Assembly: GCF_001612945.1 (NCBI RefSeq)
Contig: NZ_BDBK01000001.1
Location: 1,240,001 to 1,304,000, forward strand
Direction: 5' to 3'
Source: Nocardia inohanensis NBRC 100128
Lineage (GTDB): Bacteria; Actinomycetota; Actinomycetes; Mycobacteriales; Mycobacteriaceae
DNA length: 64,000 nucleotides
Within the stretch, counting starts at the first letter, position 1; each line of letters starts with the position of its first letter. The notes beneath the pieces are model-generated. The model saw nothing but the letters and a program-made list of their open reading frames with translations. It was not told the origin of the DNA and did no database searches. Positions 52,866-60,749 of the stretch are shown piece by piece. Made by a program: the position numbers and the translations under genes.

Positions 52866-54329
52866 ATGCCTGGTAGTACCGAGCATGCCCACATCGTGGT
52901 CGTCGGCGCCGGATTCGGCGGCATCGGCCTCGCGATCAAGCTGCGCGAGGCCGGATTTCACGATCTGGTGATCCTGGAACGCGCCGCCGATCTGGGCGGC
53001 ACCTGGCAGGCCAACACCTACCCCGGGTGTGCCTGCGATGTGCCGTCACAGCTGTACAGCTACTCGTTCGCGCCCAATCCGGACTGGTCGCGCACGTACG
53101 GGACGCAGCCCGAGATACTTTCGTACCTGCGGCGGGTGGCGACCGAACACGATGTGGTGCGGCACATTCGATTCGGAGCCGAGGTCCTGGATGCCCACTG
53201 GGACGACGACCGAACGGTATGGGAGATCGAGTATGCGGGCGGGCATCTCACCGCCGACATCCTGATCTCGGCGACCGGAGTCTTCGCCGACGCGAAATAC
53301 CCGAACCTGCCCGGCCTGGAGTCCTTCCAAGGCAAGAGCTTTCACTCCCTGCACTGGGACCACGAGCACGACCTGACCGGGGAACGAGTGGCGGTGATCG
53401 GCACCGGGGCCTCCGCGGTGCAGTTCGTACCCGAGATTCAGCCGCGGGTCGGCAACCTGCTGTTGTTCCAGCGCTCCGCGCCCTGGATCGTGCCGCGCCT
53501 GGACCGCGCCACCTCCAGCCTGGAGCGATTCCTGCTGCGCCGGGTCCCGCTCACCCAGAAGGCGATCCGCGGCGGCTGGTACGCGGCGATCGAGGGCTTC
53601 GGCCTGATCTCCCTGGTGGACCAGCGTTTCCGGCACCCCTACGAGGCGCTGGGACGGTGGCAGCTGCTACGTCAGGTCCGCGATGCGCGTCTGCGCGACA
53701 CCCTGACACCGGACTATGTGATCGGGTGCAAACGCGCCATCTTCTCCGATGCGTACCTGCCCGCACTGGATCAACCCAATGTCGAGGTCGTGACGCAGGG
53801 CATCGCCGAGGTCCGGGCGCACTCGATCCTGCTGCGCGACGGCACCGAGCACGAGGTCGACACCATCATCTTCGGCACCGGCTTCACCGCCATCCCCACC
53901 GCTTTCGAACGCTTCAAAGGCCGTCACGGCCGCTCCATCGCCGACCTGTACCGCGAACACCCGCAGAGCTACCTCGGCGCGACCATCGCCGGATTCCCCA
54001 ACTTCTTCTGCACCCTCGGCCCCTTCGGCGCGGCCGGTAACCAATCCGCCATCTACATGATCGAATCCCAGATCGCCTACATCGTGGATGCCGTGAAAAC
54101 TCTGCGCGACAACGGAACCCGCCGCATCGAACTACGCCGCCGGGTCCAGGACGCGTTCTTGTCCGAAATGGCGCGCCGCAGCTCCACCAGCGTCTGGCTC
54201 ACCGGCGGCTGCCAGAGCTACTACACCACCCCCGACGGCCGCAATGCCGGGCTGTACCCCAACTGGAGCTTCGAATACCGCAGACGCACCAGGCGATTCG
54301 ATGCCGCGTCCTATGAAATGAGCAACTGA
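52866..54329 (+). CDS. Baeyer-Villiger-type flavin monooxygenase
   Basis: The 487-residue protein has the FAD motif GAGFGG (14-19), the NADPH motif GTGASA (179-184) and the Baeyer-Villiger fingerprint F-x-G-x3-H-x3-W (Phe154, Gly156, His160, Trp164, followed by Asp). Substrates would be ketones or aldehydes. The gene is 22 bases after the reductase and overlaps the SDR by one base (TGATG), all in one operon. It resembles the monooxygenases of the M. tuberculosis MymA/EthA group. Confidence 0.9.
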   Translation: MPGSTEHAHIVVVGAGFGGIGLAIKLREAGFHDLVILERAADLGGTWQANTYPGCACDVPSQLYSYSFAPNPDWSRTYGTQPEILSYLRRVATEHDVVRHIRFGAEVLDAHWDDDRTVWEIEYAGGHLTADILISATGVFADAKYPNLPGLESFQGKSFHSLHWDHEHDLTGERVAVIGTGASAVQFVPEIQPRVGNLLLFQRSAPWIVPRLDRATSSLERFLLRRVPLTQKAIRGGWYAAIEGFGLISLVDQRFRHPYEALGRWQLLRQVRDARLRDTLTPDYVIGCKRAIFSDAYLPALDQPNVEVVTQGIAEVRAHSILLRDGTEHEVDTIIFGTGFTAIPTAFERFKGRHGRSIADLYREHPQSYLGATIAGFPNFFCTLGPFGAAGNQSAIYMIESQIAYIVDAVKTLRDNGTRRIELRRRVQDAFLSEMARRSSTSVWLTGGCQSYYTTPDGRNAGLYPNWSFEYRRRTRRFDAASYEMSN

Positions 54330-55192
54330 TGGGCATGACGAAACCGCCCTACCCCATCCGGAACCGTGTCGTCCTCATCACCGGCGCGGGCCAGGGCATC
54401 GGCCGCGAATTGGCCGGCCTGTTGCACCGGCGCGGAGCCGAGATCGCCGTCCTCGACATCGACCCGGCCGCTGCCGAATCCGCCGCGAAACAGCTGGGGG
54501 AGCGCGCTTTTGCGATCGCCGCCGACGTCGCCGACCGCGCGGCGATGTCGGCAGCCATCGACCAGGTCGTCAACCGATTCGGGCAACTGGACGTCGTGGT
54601 CGCCAACGCCGGTGTGGTCCCCGCACCGGCCACCCTGCGCACCATCGACGCCCGCGCCTTCGACCGGGTCATCGACATCAACCTCACCGGCGTCTTCAAC
54701 ACCGTGCAGCCCGCCCTCGACCACGTGATCCGCGCCCGCGGCCACGTCGTGGTCGTATCCTCCTGCGCCGCATTCGCTCCCGGCATGGGCGGCGCGCCCT
54801 ACATGATCAGCAAAGCCGGTGTGGAACAACTCGGCCGCGCCCTGCGAGTGGAACTCGCACCGCACAGCGCCACGGCGGGCATCGCCTATTTCGGCATCGT
54901 CGACACCGCCATGACCCGGAACACCCTCGACGACAACGACATCGGCCGCCGCCTCGACAACCTGCTGCCCTGGCCGCTGAACCTGCGCATCACCGCCGCC
55001 CAGGCCGCCCGCACCATCGCCGACGGCATCGAACGCCGCGCGGCCCGCACCATCGCCCCCGCGGGCTGGCAGCCCTACGCCCTGCTGCGCGGCCTGATCA
55101 ATACCGTCCTGGATTCCGCCCTCACCGCGGACCCTCGCGTTCACGCCCTGCTGCGTGAGGTCGAACGGCGCACCGTGACACCGAGCCGATGA
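54329..55192 (+). CDS. Short-chain dehydrogenase/reductase
   Basis: The 287-residue protein is a classical SDR: TGAGQGIG (18-25) for NAD(P), NAG (93-95), catalytic Ser145, Tyr158 and Lys162 (YMISK). The C-terminal 90 residues with a helical region and a hydrophobic patch are like SDRs that act on lipid-like alcohols. It overlaps the monooxygenase gene and would convert an alcohol to the ketone used by it, or the reverse. A strong hairpin follows the stop. Confidence 0.9.
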   Translation: MGMTKPPYPIRNRVVLITGAGQGIGRELAGLLHRRGAEIAVLDIDPAAAESAAKQLGERAFAIAADVADRAAMSAAIDQVVNRFGQLDVVVANAGVVPAPATLRTIDARAFDRVIDINLTGVFNTVQPALDHVIRARGHVVVVSSCAAFAPGMGGAPYMISKAGVEQLGRALRVELAPHSATAGIAYFGIVDTAMTRNTLDDNDIGRRLDNLLPWPLNLRITAAQAARTIADGIERRAARTIAPAGWQPYALLRGLINTVLDSALTADPRVHALLREVERRTVTPSR

Positions 55193-55207
55193 GGCCGGGT
55201 GCTCATC

Positions 55208-55235
55208 CCGGCTGTCATCCGAGGGAATGACAGCC
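55208..55235 (+). terminator. Terminator of the monooxygenase operon
   Basis: CGGCTGTCAT (55208-55217) and ATGACAGCCG (55226-55235) form a 10-base perfect stem with an 8-base loop, 15 bases after the SDR stop. Confidence 0.7.
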
Positions 55236-55315
55236 GTTCCATCCCCGCGCCGGTGGATCTAGGCTGGCCGCAGCGGCTTTCGGTCGTCCGGGGCCACAGG
55301 GGAGAGTGCGGATCC

Positions 55316-56275
55316 ATGGCTGATTCACGAAATTCGTTCGGAGCGGCGCCGTTCGGCCGGCAGGTGGCGGGCTGGGCAATCGACTTCGCGATCCTGCTGG
55401 GCGTGGCGGCGATCCTGACCTGGGTGACGCACTATCGGATCGCCGACTACCTGACCAGCGTCCCGGATCTGGCGCAGACGGGCGCGTGGGATGTGCTCGG
55501 CGCGCACGGCGACTGGGGCGGCGCGGGGAAGGCGTTCGGTCGGGACGTCGTCGATCAGGTGCTCTCCGATGTCATCGAGGCGTTCGCGGCGCTGATCCTG
55601 ATCGCCGGCGCGTACCGCTTCGTGAGCCTGGCATGGAAGGACCGGACGGCGGGGCAGATGCTGCTCGATCTGCGAGTAGGACCGCGGTTCGAACCCGAAC
55701 GCGCACTGGATATCCGGCGCTCGATGGTGCGGGCCACCGTGAGCACGGTGATCGATGTCGGGCTGTACTCGGTGGCGTGCATCGCGCTGCTGGAAGGGGA
55801 GTTCGCACTCTCCTTCGTGCTGTGGCTGGCCGCCGTGGTGGTGCTGCTGGTCAACGCCGTGCTGCTGGCTCGCGGCCGGTCCCTGTCGGACCGGATCGCG
55901 GGAACCGTGGTGCTGCCGGCCGGGCTGTATGAGCGGTCGTGGGCGGCGGCCAAGGACAATGCCGTGGTGCAGCGCGGGATCGACCGCGCGCAGACCGGAT
56001 ACGTACAGGCGCAACAGGTCACGCAGGCGATGCGTTCCACCGCGGCGCAACTGGGCGACCCGGCCGCATTGCAGCAGTTGCGCGAGTCCGAGCAGGCCAG
56101 GCAACTGCTCGATCGCGCCCAGGACGCGGGCCGGCGCGGCGTGGCCGCGGCCCGGCAGGCGGCCGCCTCCGATGCCAGCAAGCAGGCACAGCAGGCGGCC
56201 CGGAAACTGGGTGCCAGCGCATTGAACGCGTACAACAAGCGGCGGCCGGGCGGCGACGAGTTCGAAAACCGATGA
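55316..56275 (+). CDS. RDD-family membrane protein with helical tail
   Basis: The 319-residue protein has an RDD domain: the FGRQVAGWAIDFAILLGVAA start with its Arg-Asp marks, a Trp-Lys-Asp-Arg-Thr-Ala-Gly loop (WKDRTAGQMLLDLRV) and four predicted membrane helices. Residues from about 200 form a long Gln/Ala/Arg-rich helical or coiled-coil tail (AARQAAASDASKQAQ). RDD proteins are of uncertain role; some are Na+/H+ antiporters. The gene stands alone after the operon terminator. Confidence 0.82.
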   Translation: MADSRNSFGAAPFGRQVAGWAIDFAILLGVAAILTWVTHYRIADYLTSVPDLAQTGAWDVLGAHGDWGGAGKAFGRDVVDQVLSDVIEAFAALILIAGAYRFVSLAWKDRTAGQMLLDLRVGPRFEPERALDIRRSMVRATVSTVIDVGLYSVACIALLEGEFALSFVLWLAAVVVLLVNAVLLARGRSLSDRIAGTVVLPAGLYERSWAAAKDNAVVQRGIDRAQTGYVQAQQVTQAMRSTAAQLGDPAALQQLRESEQARQLLDRAQDAGRRGVAAARQAAASDASKQAQQAARKLGASALNAYNKRRPGGDEFENR

Positions 56276-56291
56276 GCATGGTGGGGCGGAG

Positions 56292-56771
56292 TCAGATCCA
56301 GCGCCGGACGGCAGTGCGATAGTCGAGGTACTCGCGGTCGAATCGTGCTGTCAGGTAACGCTCTTCGGGCCGGATTACCAGGAAAGTGATCAGTACCAGT
56401 GTGACCGGTAGCAGCAGTATCGGCCACCAGGTGCCCATCAGTAGCGCGCAGCCGGTGACCGCGACGGCCAGCCCGGTGTACATCGGGTTGCGGGAGAGGC
56501 GGTAGACGCCGGTCGTGATCAGATGCGCGACCGGTCGGTGCGGAACGATCGTGGTGCGGTGGCGGATCACCGCGGCGACTCCGGAGAAGGTGAACGCCAA
56601 TCCCAGCGCGGCCGCCACGCCTCCGATGATCGCGGTCGCGGGCCGACCGCCGACCGGCAGGGCGATGACCTGGTCGAGCAGCGCCCCGCCGGCCAGGGCG
56701 GCGGCGTAGTACAGCGGAGGCGGAATGAATACGACGCGGGCGCCGCGTTCGGCAAGAGAATCGCGCGTCAT
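56292..56771 (-). CDS. ICMT-family (isoprenylcysteine methyltransferase-like) membrane protein
   Basis: The 159-residue protein has four or five predicted membrane helices and the family motif GVYRLSRNPMYTGL followed later by RPEERYLTARFD and YRTAVRRW. These mark the ICMT/PEMT-like methyltransferases, whose bacterial substrates are mostly unknown. It is divergent from a TetR gene, with related half-sites in the gap. The start is ATG 56771. Confidence 0.85.
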   Translation of the reverse strand: MTRDSLAERGARVVFIPPPLYYAAALAGGALLDQVIALPVGGRPATAIIGGVAAALGLAFTFSGVAAVIRHRTTIVPHRPVAHLITTGVYRLSRNPMYTGLAVAVTGCALLMGTWWPILLLPVTLVLITFLVIRPEERYLTARFDREYLDYRTAVRRWI

Positions 56772-56778
56772 CGAGGGC

Positions 56779-56834
56779 CTACTTTCGGTAGAGGAGAACT
56801 CTATCCAATATATGATTACACTACCGAAGTGGTT
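56779..56834. promoter_or_regulatory. Two related dyads between ICMT and TetR genes
   Basis: TTCGGTAG (56784-56791) is matched perfectly by CTACCGAA (56821-56828). Each also sits in a local imperfect dyad (CTACTTTCGGTAG and ACTACCGAAGTGGT). The spacing of 37 bases between the arms suggests two separate TetR sites, one near each gene. Confidence 0.5.
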
Positions 56835-56855
56835 GTCAAGAGGCGATATGAATCC

Positions 56856-57497
56856 GTGCACCGCCAGGACCAGGCGCGACAGACCCGGCTGGCGGTTCTT
56901 GAGGGGGCCCGAAAGCTCTTCGTGGCGTCCGGTTACGGCGGCACCACCCTCGCGGCGATCGCGGCCGAAGCGGGCGTATCGGTCCAGACGGTGTACAAGA
57001 TCTTCGGAAACAAGCAGACCCTGCTCTCCGAATTGGTGGATCTCACCATCGCGGGCGACGACGAACCGGTCGCTCTGGCTCAGCGGCAGTTCGTAGCCGA
57101 TATCCGGGCCCTCGGCACCGCCCGCGCCAAGCTGGCGCGTTACGCGTCCCATCTCGTCCTCACCCTTTCCCGCCAGCACGACGTCATGCTCGCGGTCGCC
57201 GGCGCGGCCGCCGTGGACCGTGACGCGGCCGCCATCTGGGAGAAGAACGTCACCGAACGGCGAAACGGGATGTCGATGTTCGCCGCCGAACTGGCCACCA
57301 CCGGCGAACTGCGCGAGGACTACTCGTCGGAGATGGTCGTCGACGTCCTGTGGCTGGCCATGGACCTCCGCAACTTCGACTGGCTGGTACGGCAACGCGG
57401 TTGGAGCACCAGCCAATTCGAAGAGTGGTATGTCGATTCGGTGGCGGCGTCGATTCTCCGCCCGTCCTCCGATCACGCAGCGGCTTCGCCCGGCTGA
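56856..57497 (+). CDS. TetR-family regulator
   Basis: The 213-residue protein has a TetR HTH (RLAVLEGARKLFVASGYGGT, then VSVQTVYKIFGNKQTLL) and a C-terminal helical domain. GTG 56856 is chosen with AGAGG about 12 bases upstream; GTG 56829 is an alternative but would overlap the second dyad. It is divergent from the ICMT-like gene. Its 3' end overlaps the broken DUF1772 gene by 25 bases. Confidence 0.82.
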   Translation: MHRQDQARQTRLAVLEGARKLFVASGYGGTTLAAIAAEAGVSVQTVYKIFGNKQTLLSELVDLTIAGDDEPVALAQRQFVADIRALGTARAKLARYASHLVLTLSRQHDVMLAVAGAAAVDRDAAAIWEKNVTERRNGMSMFAAELATTGELREDYSSEMVVDVLWLAMDLRNFDWLVRQRGWSTSQFEEWYVDSVAASILRPSSDHAAASPG

Positions 57498-57855
57498 TAG
57501 TCGTCCCCGCGCCCGATGCCCGCATCCCCGGACCGGATCACGGCGATGACCGCCGCCAGGAAAGCGGCCAGCGCGCAAGCGGTTCGGGCGAAGTGGAACT
57601 GCTCCCAATGGCGCAGCATCTCGGCGTAGTCGCTCGGGGCGCCACTCACCGCCCAGACCTTGATGTGCTGGTTGATGGGGACATTGCCGAGACGGGTGAT
57701 GAGGAACGAGGCGACGGCGAGGGCGGCCAGCGCCCGTACCTGGCCGGTGGACCGCACCGCCAGGGCCGAGGTGCTGAGGATGGTCAGGGCCATGAGGGCT
57801 TGCATGACCGGTCCGTTCACCTGCATGAGAGCGGTGTGAAAGGTGAACCGGACGT
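57473..57855 (-). pseudogene. DUF1772 (anthrone oxygenase-like) gene lacking its 5' end
   Basis: The minus frame reads the C-terminal two thirds of a DUF1772/anthrone-oxygenase-like membrane protein: TALMQVNGPVMQALM, then three hydrophobic helices with the family motif GNVPINQHIKVW and later PSDYAEMLRHWEQFHFART. The usual first membrane helix and start are absent; upstream of about 57,855 the frame runs into sequence that on the other strand encodes a TetR ligand domain. The gene has probably lost its start and promoter. Confidence 0.7.
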
Positions 57856-58291
57856 CCAGGGGGCGGATCGCGACGCGTCGATCGCCGATGCCCTGGGCGA
57901 AACCGTCTCCGCGGATATGAGGATTCCCGACACCGGTTCGATCGAAGACGATCTGCGGGAACTGGCGCGCGGGCTGGTCGAATGGGTGAAAAGCCCCGGG
58001 AGACAGGCGGTTCTGGCCGTGCTGCTCGCGGAACGCACCGGGTCCGCGCGGCCGCCGGACGCCGTGCGGCACATCTTCCGCGACCGCATCCGGCAGGCCC
58101 TGCCGGTGGTGGCGCGGGCGGTGGACCGGGGCGAACTCCCGCCCGGCGTCGATGCCGCCGAGCTGGTGAAAGCCGTTGTCGCACCGATCTACTTCCGTGC
58201 CTTGATAACTCGCGAGCAGCTGACCGGCACGATCGCGGAGAAAGCCGTCCAGCTGGCGCTGACCGGTGCGCGTGCGGGCGTTTTCGGGTGA
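57853..58291 (+). pseudogene. TetR-family gene lacking its DNA-binding domain
   Basis: From about 57,853 the plus frame reads RDASIADALGETVSADMRIP, then PDTGSIEDDLRELA, VLAVLLAERT and AVDRGELPPGVDAAELV, the C-terminal ligand domain of a TetR_C-type regulator, ending with AARAGVF-like sequence at 58291. No helix-turn-helix precedes it in any frame. Together with the truncated DUF1772 gene on the other strand it marks a deletion through a divergent pair. A short product from ATG 57919 is possible. Confidence 0.72.
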
Positions 58292-58430
58292 CAGCAGGGC
58301 GTTTCGCGTGGTGCTGGAACATCCCCGGCTGTCGGCGCGGTTTCAATGATGCGGGGCGCTGACGGCTCGGTGTGCGGCGGCCGGGTGTGATCCTGCGCCC
58401 CTGACCTCGGCGTCCGCTGGGGGTTGAAGT

Positions 58431-58458
58431 AAAATCGGTGCTTCTTGTGTGTTCAGCG
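58431..58458 (+). promoter_or_regulatory. AT-rich candidate promoter element of the ABC-F gene
   Basis: AAAATCGG at 58431-58438, followed by TTGTGT at about 58445, is the only AT-rich element in the 220-base gap before the ABC-F gene. WhiB7 promoters in mycobacteria have an AT-rich block just upstream of the -35 element and Rv1473 is, from memory, a WhiB7 target. The spacing does not fit perfectly, so this is tentative. Confidence 0.25.
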
Positions 58459-58511
58459 ACGCACAATCGCTCAGTTATTGCCTGGCAGCCGCTCTTACCG
58501 AGGAGACTTTT

Positions 58512-60143
58512 GTGATCACCGCGACCGACCTGGAGGTCCGGGCCGGAGTCCGCACCCTGCTGACGGCGCCCGGTTCGGCGTTGCGGGTACAGGCCGGTGA
58601 CCGGATCGGGCTGGTCGGTCGGAACGGCGCGGGCAAGACCACCACGTTGCGGATTCTGGCCGGTGAGGGTGAACCTTACGCGGGCAAGGTCATCCGGTCG
58701 GGGGAAATCGGGTATTTGCCGCAGGATCCCAAGGAAGGCAATCTCGACGTACTCGGGCGCGATCGGGTGCTGTCGGCGCGCGGACTGGACACGCTGCTGC
58801 GGGAGATGGAGAAGCAGCAGGCGCTGATGGCCGAGGTGGCCGACGAGGCCGCCCGGGACAAGGCGATCCGCAAGTACGGGCAGCTCGAGGATCGGTTCTC
58901 GGCGCTGGGCGGGTATGTCGCCGAGAGCGAGGCGGCGCGCATCTGCAACAGCCTGGGGCTGCCGGATCGGGTGCTGGGGCAGGCGCTGCGCACCCTCTCG
59001 GGCGGTCAGCGGCGCCGAATCGAGTTGGCGCGCATCCTTTTCGCGGCCTCCGACGGCAGCGGCGGCAAATCCGACACCGTGCTGCTGCTGGACGAGCCCA
59101 CCAACCACCTCGACGCCGACTCCATCACCTGGCTGCGCGGGTTCCTCCAGAACCACGACGGCGGGCTCATCGTGATCTCGCACGATGTGGACCTGCTGGC
59201 CGACGTGGTGAACAAGGTCTGGTTCCTGGACGCGGTGCGCGGCGAGGCCGACATCTACAACATGACCTGGCACAAGTACCTCGACGCCCGCGCCACCGAC
59301 GAACAGCGCCGCCGCCGCGAACGCGCCAATGCCGAGAAGAAGGCGAGCGCGCTCAAGGTGCAGGCCGCCAAGATGGGCGCCAAGGCCACCAAAGCCGTTG
59401 CGGCACAGAACATGCTCAAGCGAGCCGAGCGCATGCTGTCGGAGGTCGACGAGATCCGCGTGTCGGACCGGGTGGCGCGGATCCGCTTCCCGGAGCCCGC
59501 CTCCTGCGGCAAGACGCCGCTGATGGCCAAGAACCTCACCAAGATGTACGGCTCGCTGGAGATCTTCGCGGGCGTGGACCTGGCCATCGACAAGGGCAGT
59601 CGGGTGGTGGTGCTCGGCCTCAACGGCGCGGGTAAGACGACGCTGCTGCGCCTGCTGGCCGGTGTCGAACAGCTCACCGCCGGCGGCATCGAACCCGGAT
59701 ACGGTTTGAAGGTCGGCTATTTCGCGCAGGAGCACGACACCCTCGACGACAATGCGACGGTGTGGGAGAACATCCGCCACGCCGCCCCCGACGCCGGCGA
59801 GCAGGAGCTGCGCAGCCTGCTGGGCGCGTTCATGTTCTCCGGCCCGCAGCTGGAGCAGCCCGCGGGCACGCTCTCCGGCGGTGAGAAGACCCGTCTGGCG
59901 CTGGCCGGCCTGGTGTCCTCCGCGGCGAACGTGCTGCTGCTCGACGAGCCGACCAACAACCTGGACCCGGTCTCGCGCGAGCAGGTCCTCGATGCGCTGC
60001 GGTCCTACGCCGGCGCTGTCGTGCTGGTGACGCACGATCCCGGCGCGGCCGAGGCGCTGAACCCCGAGCGCGTCATCATGCTCCCGGACGGCACCGAAGA
60101 TCACTGGTCGCAGGATTATCTGGAGCTCATCCAGCTGGCCTGA
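58512..60143 (+). CDS. ABC-F ribosome-protection-type ATPase (Rv1473-like)
   Basis: The 543-residue protein has two ABC ATPase domains and no membrane segment, the ABC-F layout. The first Walker A GRNGAGKTT is at about 36-44, the second GLNGAGKTT near 365, with LSGGQ and LSGGE signatures and a charged linker between the domains. From memory it matches M. tuberculosis Rv1473 closely from its first residues (ITATDLEVRAG). ABC-F proteins act on ribosomes and can give macrolide or lincosamide tolerance. GTG 58512 has GAGGAGA eight bases upstream; the frame is open further upstream to 58449. Confidence 0.92.
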   Translation: MITATDLEVRAGVRTLLTAPGSALRVQAGDRIGLVGRNGAGKTTTLRILAGEGEPYAGKVIRSGEIGYLPQDPKEGNLDVLGRDRVLSARGLDTLLREMEKQQALMAEVADEAARDKAIRKYGQLEDRFSALGGYVAESEAARICNSLGLPDRVLGQALRTLSGGQRRRIELARILFAASDGSGGKSDTVLLLDEPTNHLDADSITWLRGFLQNHDGGLIVISHDVDLLADVVNKVWFLDAVRGEADIYNMTWHKYLDARATDEQRRRRERANAEKKASALKVQAAKMGAKATKAVAAQNMLKRAERMLSEVDEIRVSDRVARIRFPEPASCGKTPLMAKNLTKMYGSLEIFAGVDLAIDKGSRVVVLGLNGAGKTTLLRLLAGVEQLTAGGIEPGYGLKVGYFAQEHDTLDDNATVWENIRHAAPDAGEQELRSLLGAFMFSGPQLEQPAGTLSGGEKTRLALAGLVSSAANVLLLDEPTNNLDPVSREQVLDALRSYAGAVVLVTHDPGAAEALNPERVIMLPDGTEDHWSQDYLELIQLA

Positions 60144-60294
60144 GCGCGGTCCGGCTCCCTCCGAGTCGCGGGAATCGAAGCCCCGCAACGAGATCCACGC
60201 GCCATTCCAGACGGTTTGATACCCAACAGGTTTCGACCGTTCGGTCTGTCGCGCGGCCGAATTCGGTGCGGATTGACCGATCTGTCGAGATTGC

Positions 60295-60308
60295 GTGATT
60301 CCGATCAC
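60295..60308. promoter_or_regulatory. CRP/GlxR-type site
   Basis: GTGATTCCGATCAC is a perfect dyad and fits the CRP/GlxR consensus GTGA-N6-TCAC. It lies 73 bases before the small HTH gene and 152 bases after the ABC-F stop. Confidence 0.5.
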
Positions 60309-60380
60309 ACCGATTCATTGATCACGGCCGCTCGAGTCTCTAACCTGGAATGAGGCGCCCACGGCGACTCGGAGGAAGTC

Positions 60381-60629
60381 ATGAGTGACAGGCCCGCACA
60401 GGGTAAAGCCGCATTGGGTAAGGGCACGCGCGTCACCGGAAAGTCTCGGGACCGCTTGCAATCCCAGCTCAAGAAGCAGTACGAGGCGGGCGCGAGTATT
60501 CGCTCGCTGGCTCGGGAAACCGGGCGTTCGTACGGCTTCATCCACAACGTGCTAGTGGAGTCGCATGTGCAACTCCGGAGCCGGGGTGGCGCGAATCGGC
60601 GTAAAGCCGGTAAGGCCACCAGCAAATAA
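60381..60629 (+). CDS. Small helix-turn-helix protein (Rv1473A-like)
   Basis: This 82-residue basic protein has an N-terminal KAALGKGTRVTGKSRD segment and a helix-turn-helix-like middle (YEAGASIRSLARETGRSYGF) with a Lys/Arg-rich tail. From memory it corresponds to M. tuberculosis Rv1473A, which also follows the ABC-F gene Rv1473. GGAGGAAG lies about four bases before the ATG. It has its own promoter region with a CRP-type site and a strong terminator, so it may be a stand-alone regulator; targets are unknown. Confidence 0.82.
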   Translation: MSDRPAQGKAALGKGTRVTGKSRDRLQSQLKKQYEAGASIRSLARETGRSYGFIHNVLVESHVQLRSRGGANRRKAGKATSK

Positions 60630-60648
60630 CCTGGGGGTGATAGTCGCC

Positions 60649-60674
60649 GGTCGAGCGGTGAAAGCCGCTCGACC
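60649..60674 (+). terminator. Terminator of the small HTH gene
   Basis: GGTCGAGCGG (60649-60658) and CCGCTCGACC (60665-60674) form a 10-base perfect stem with loop TGAAAG, 20 bases after the stop. Confidence 0.75.
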
Positions 60675-60749
60675 ACTTGCGATTTCGTACGGCTCCGGCC
60701 GGTAGCGCTGCGGTTCGCCCGCAAGCATCCGGCCCGGCTGCGTCGCCGG

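Noticed and set aside
56292..60308. Very long open minus frame of over 1300 codons
   Set aside because: Only its last 159 codons (ICMT-like) look like protein. The rest is antisense to the TetR, ABC-F and other genes and stays open because of high GC third positions.
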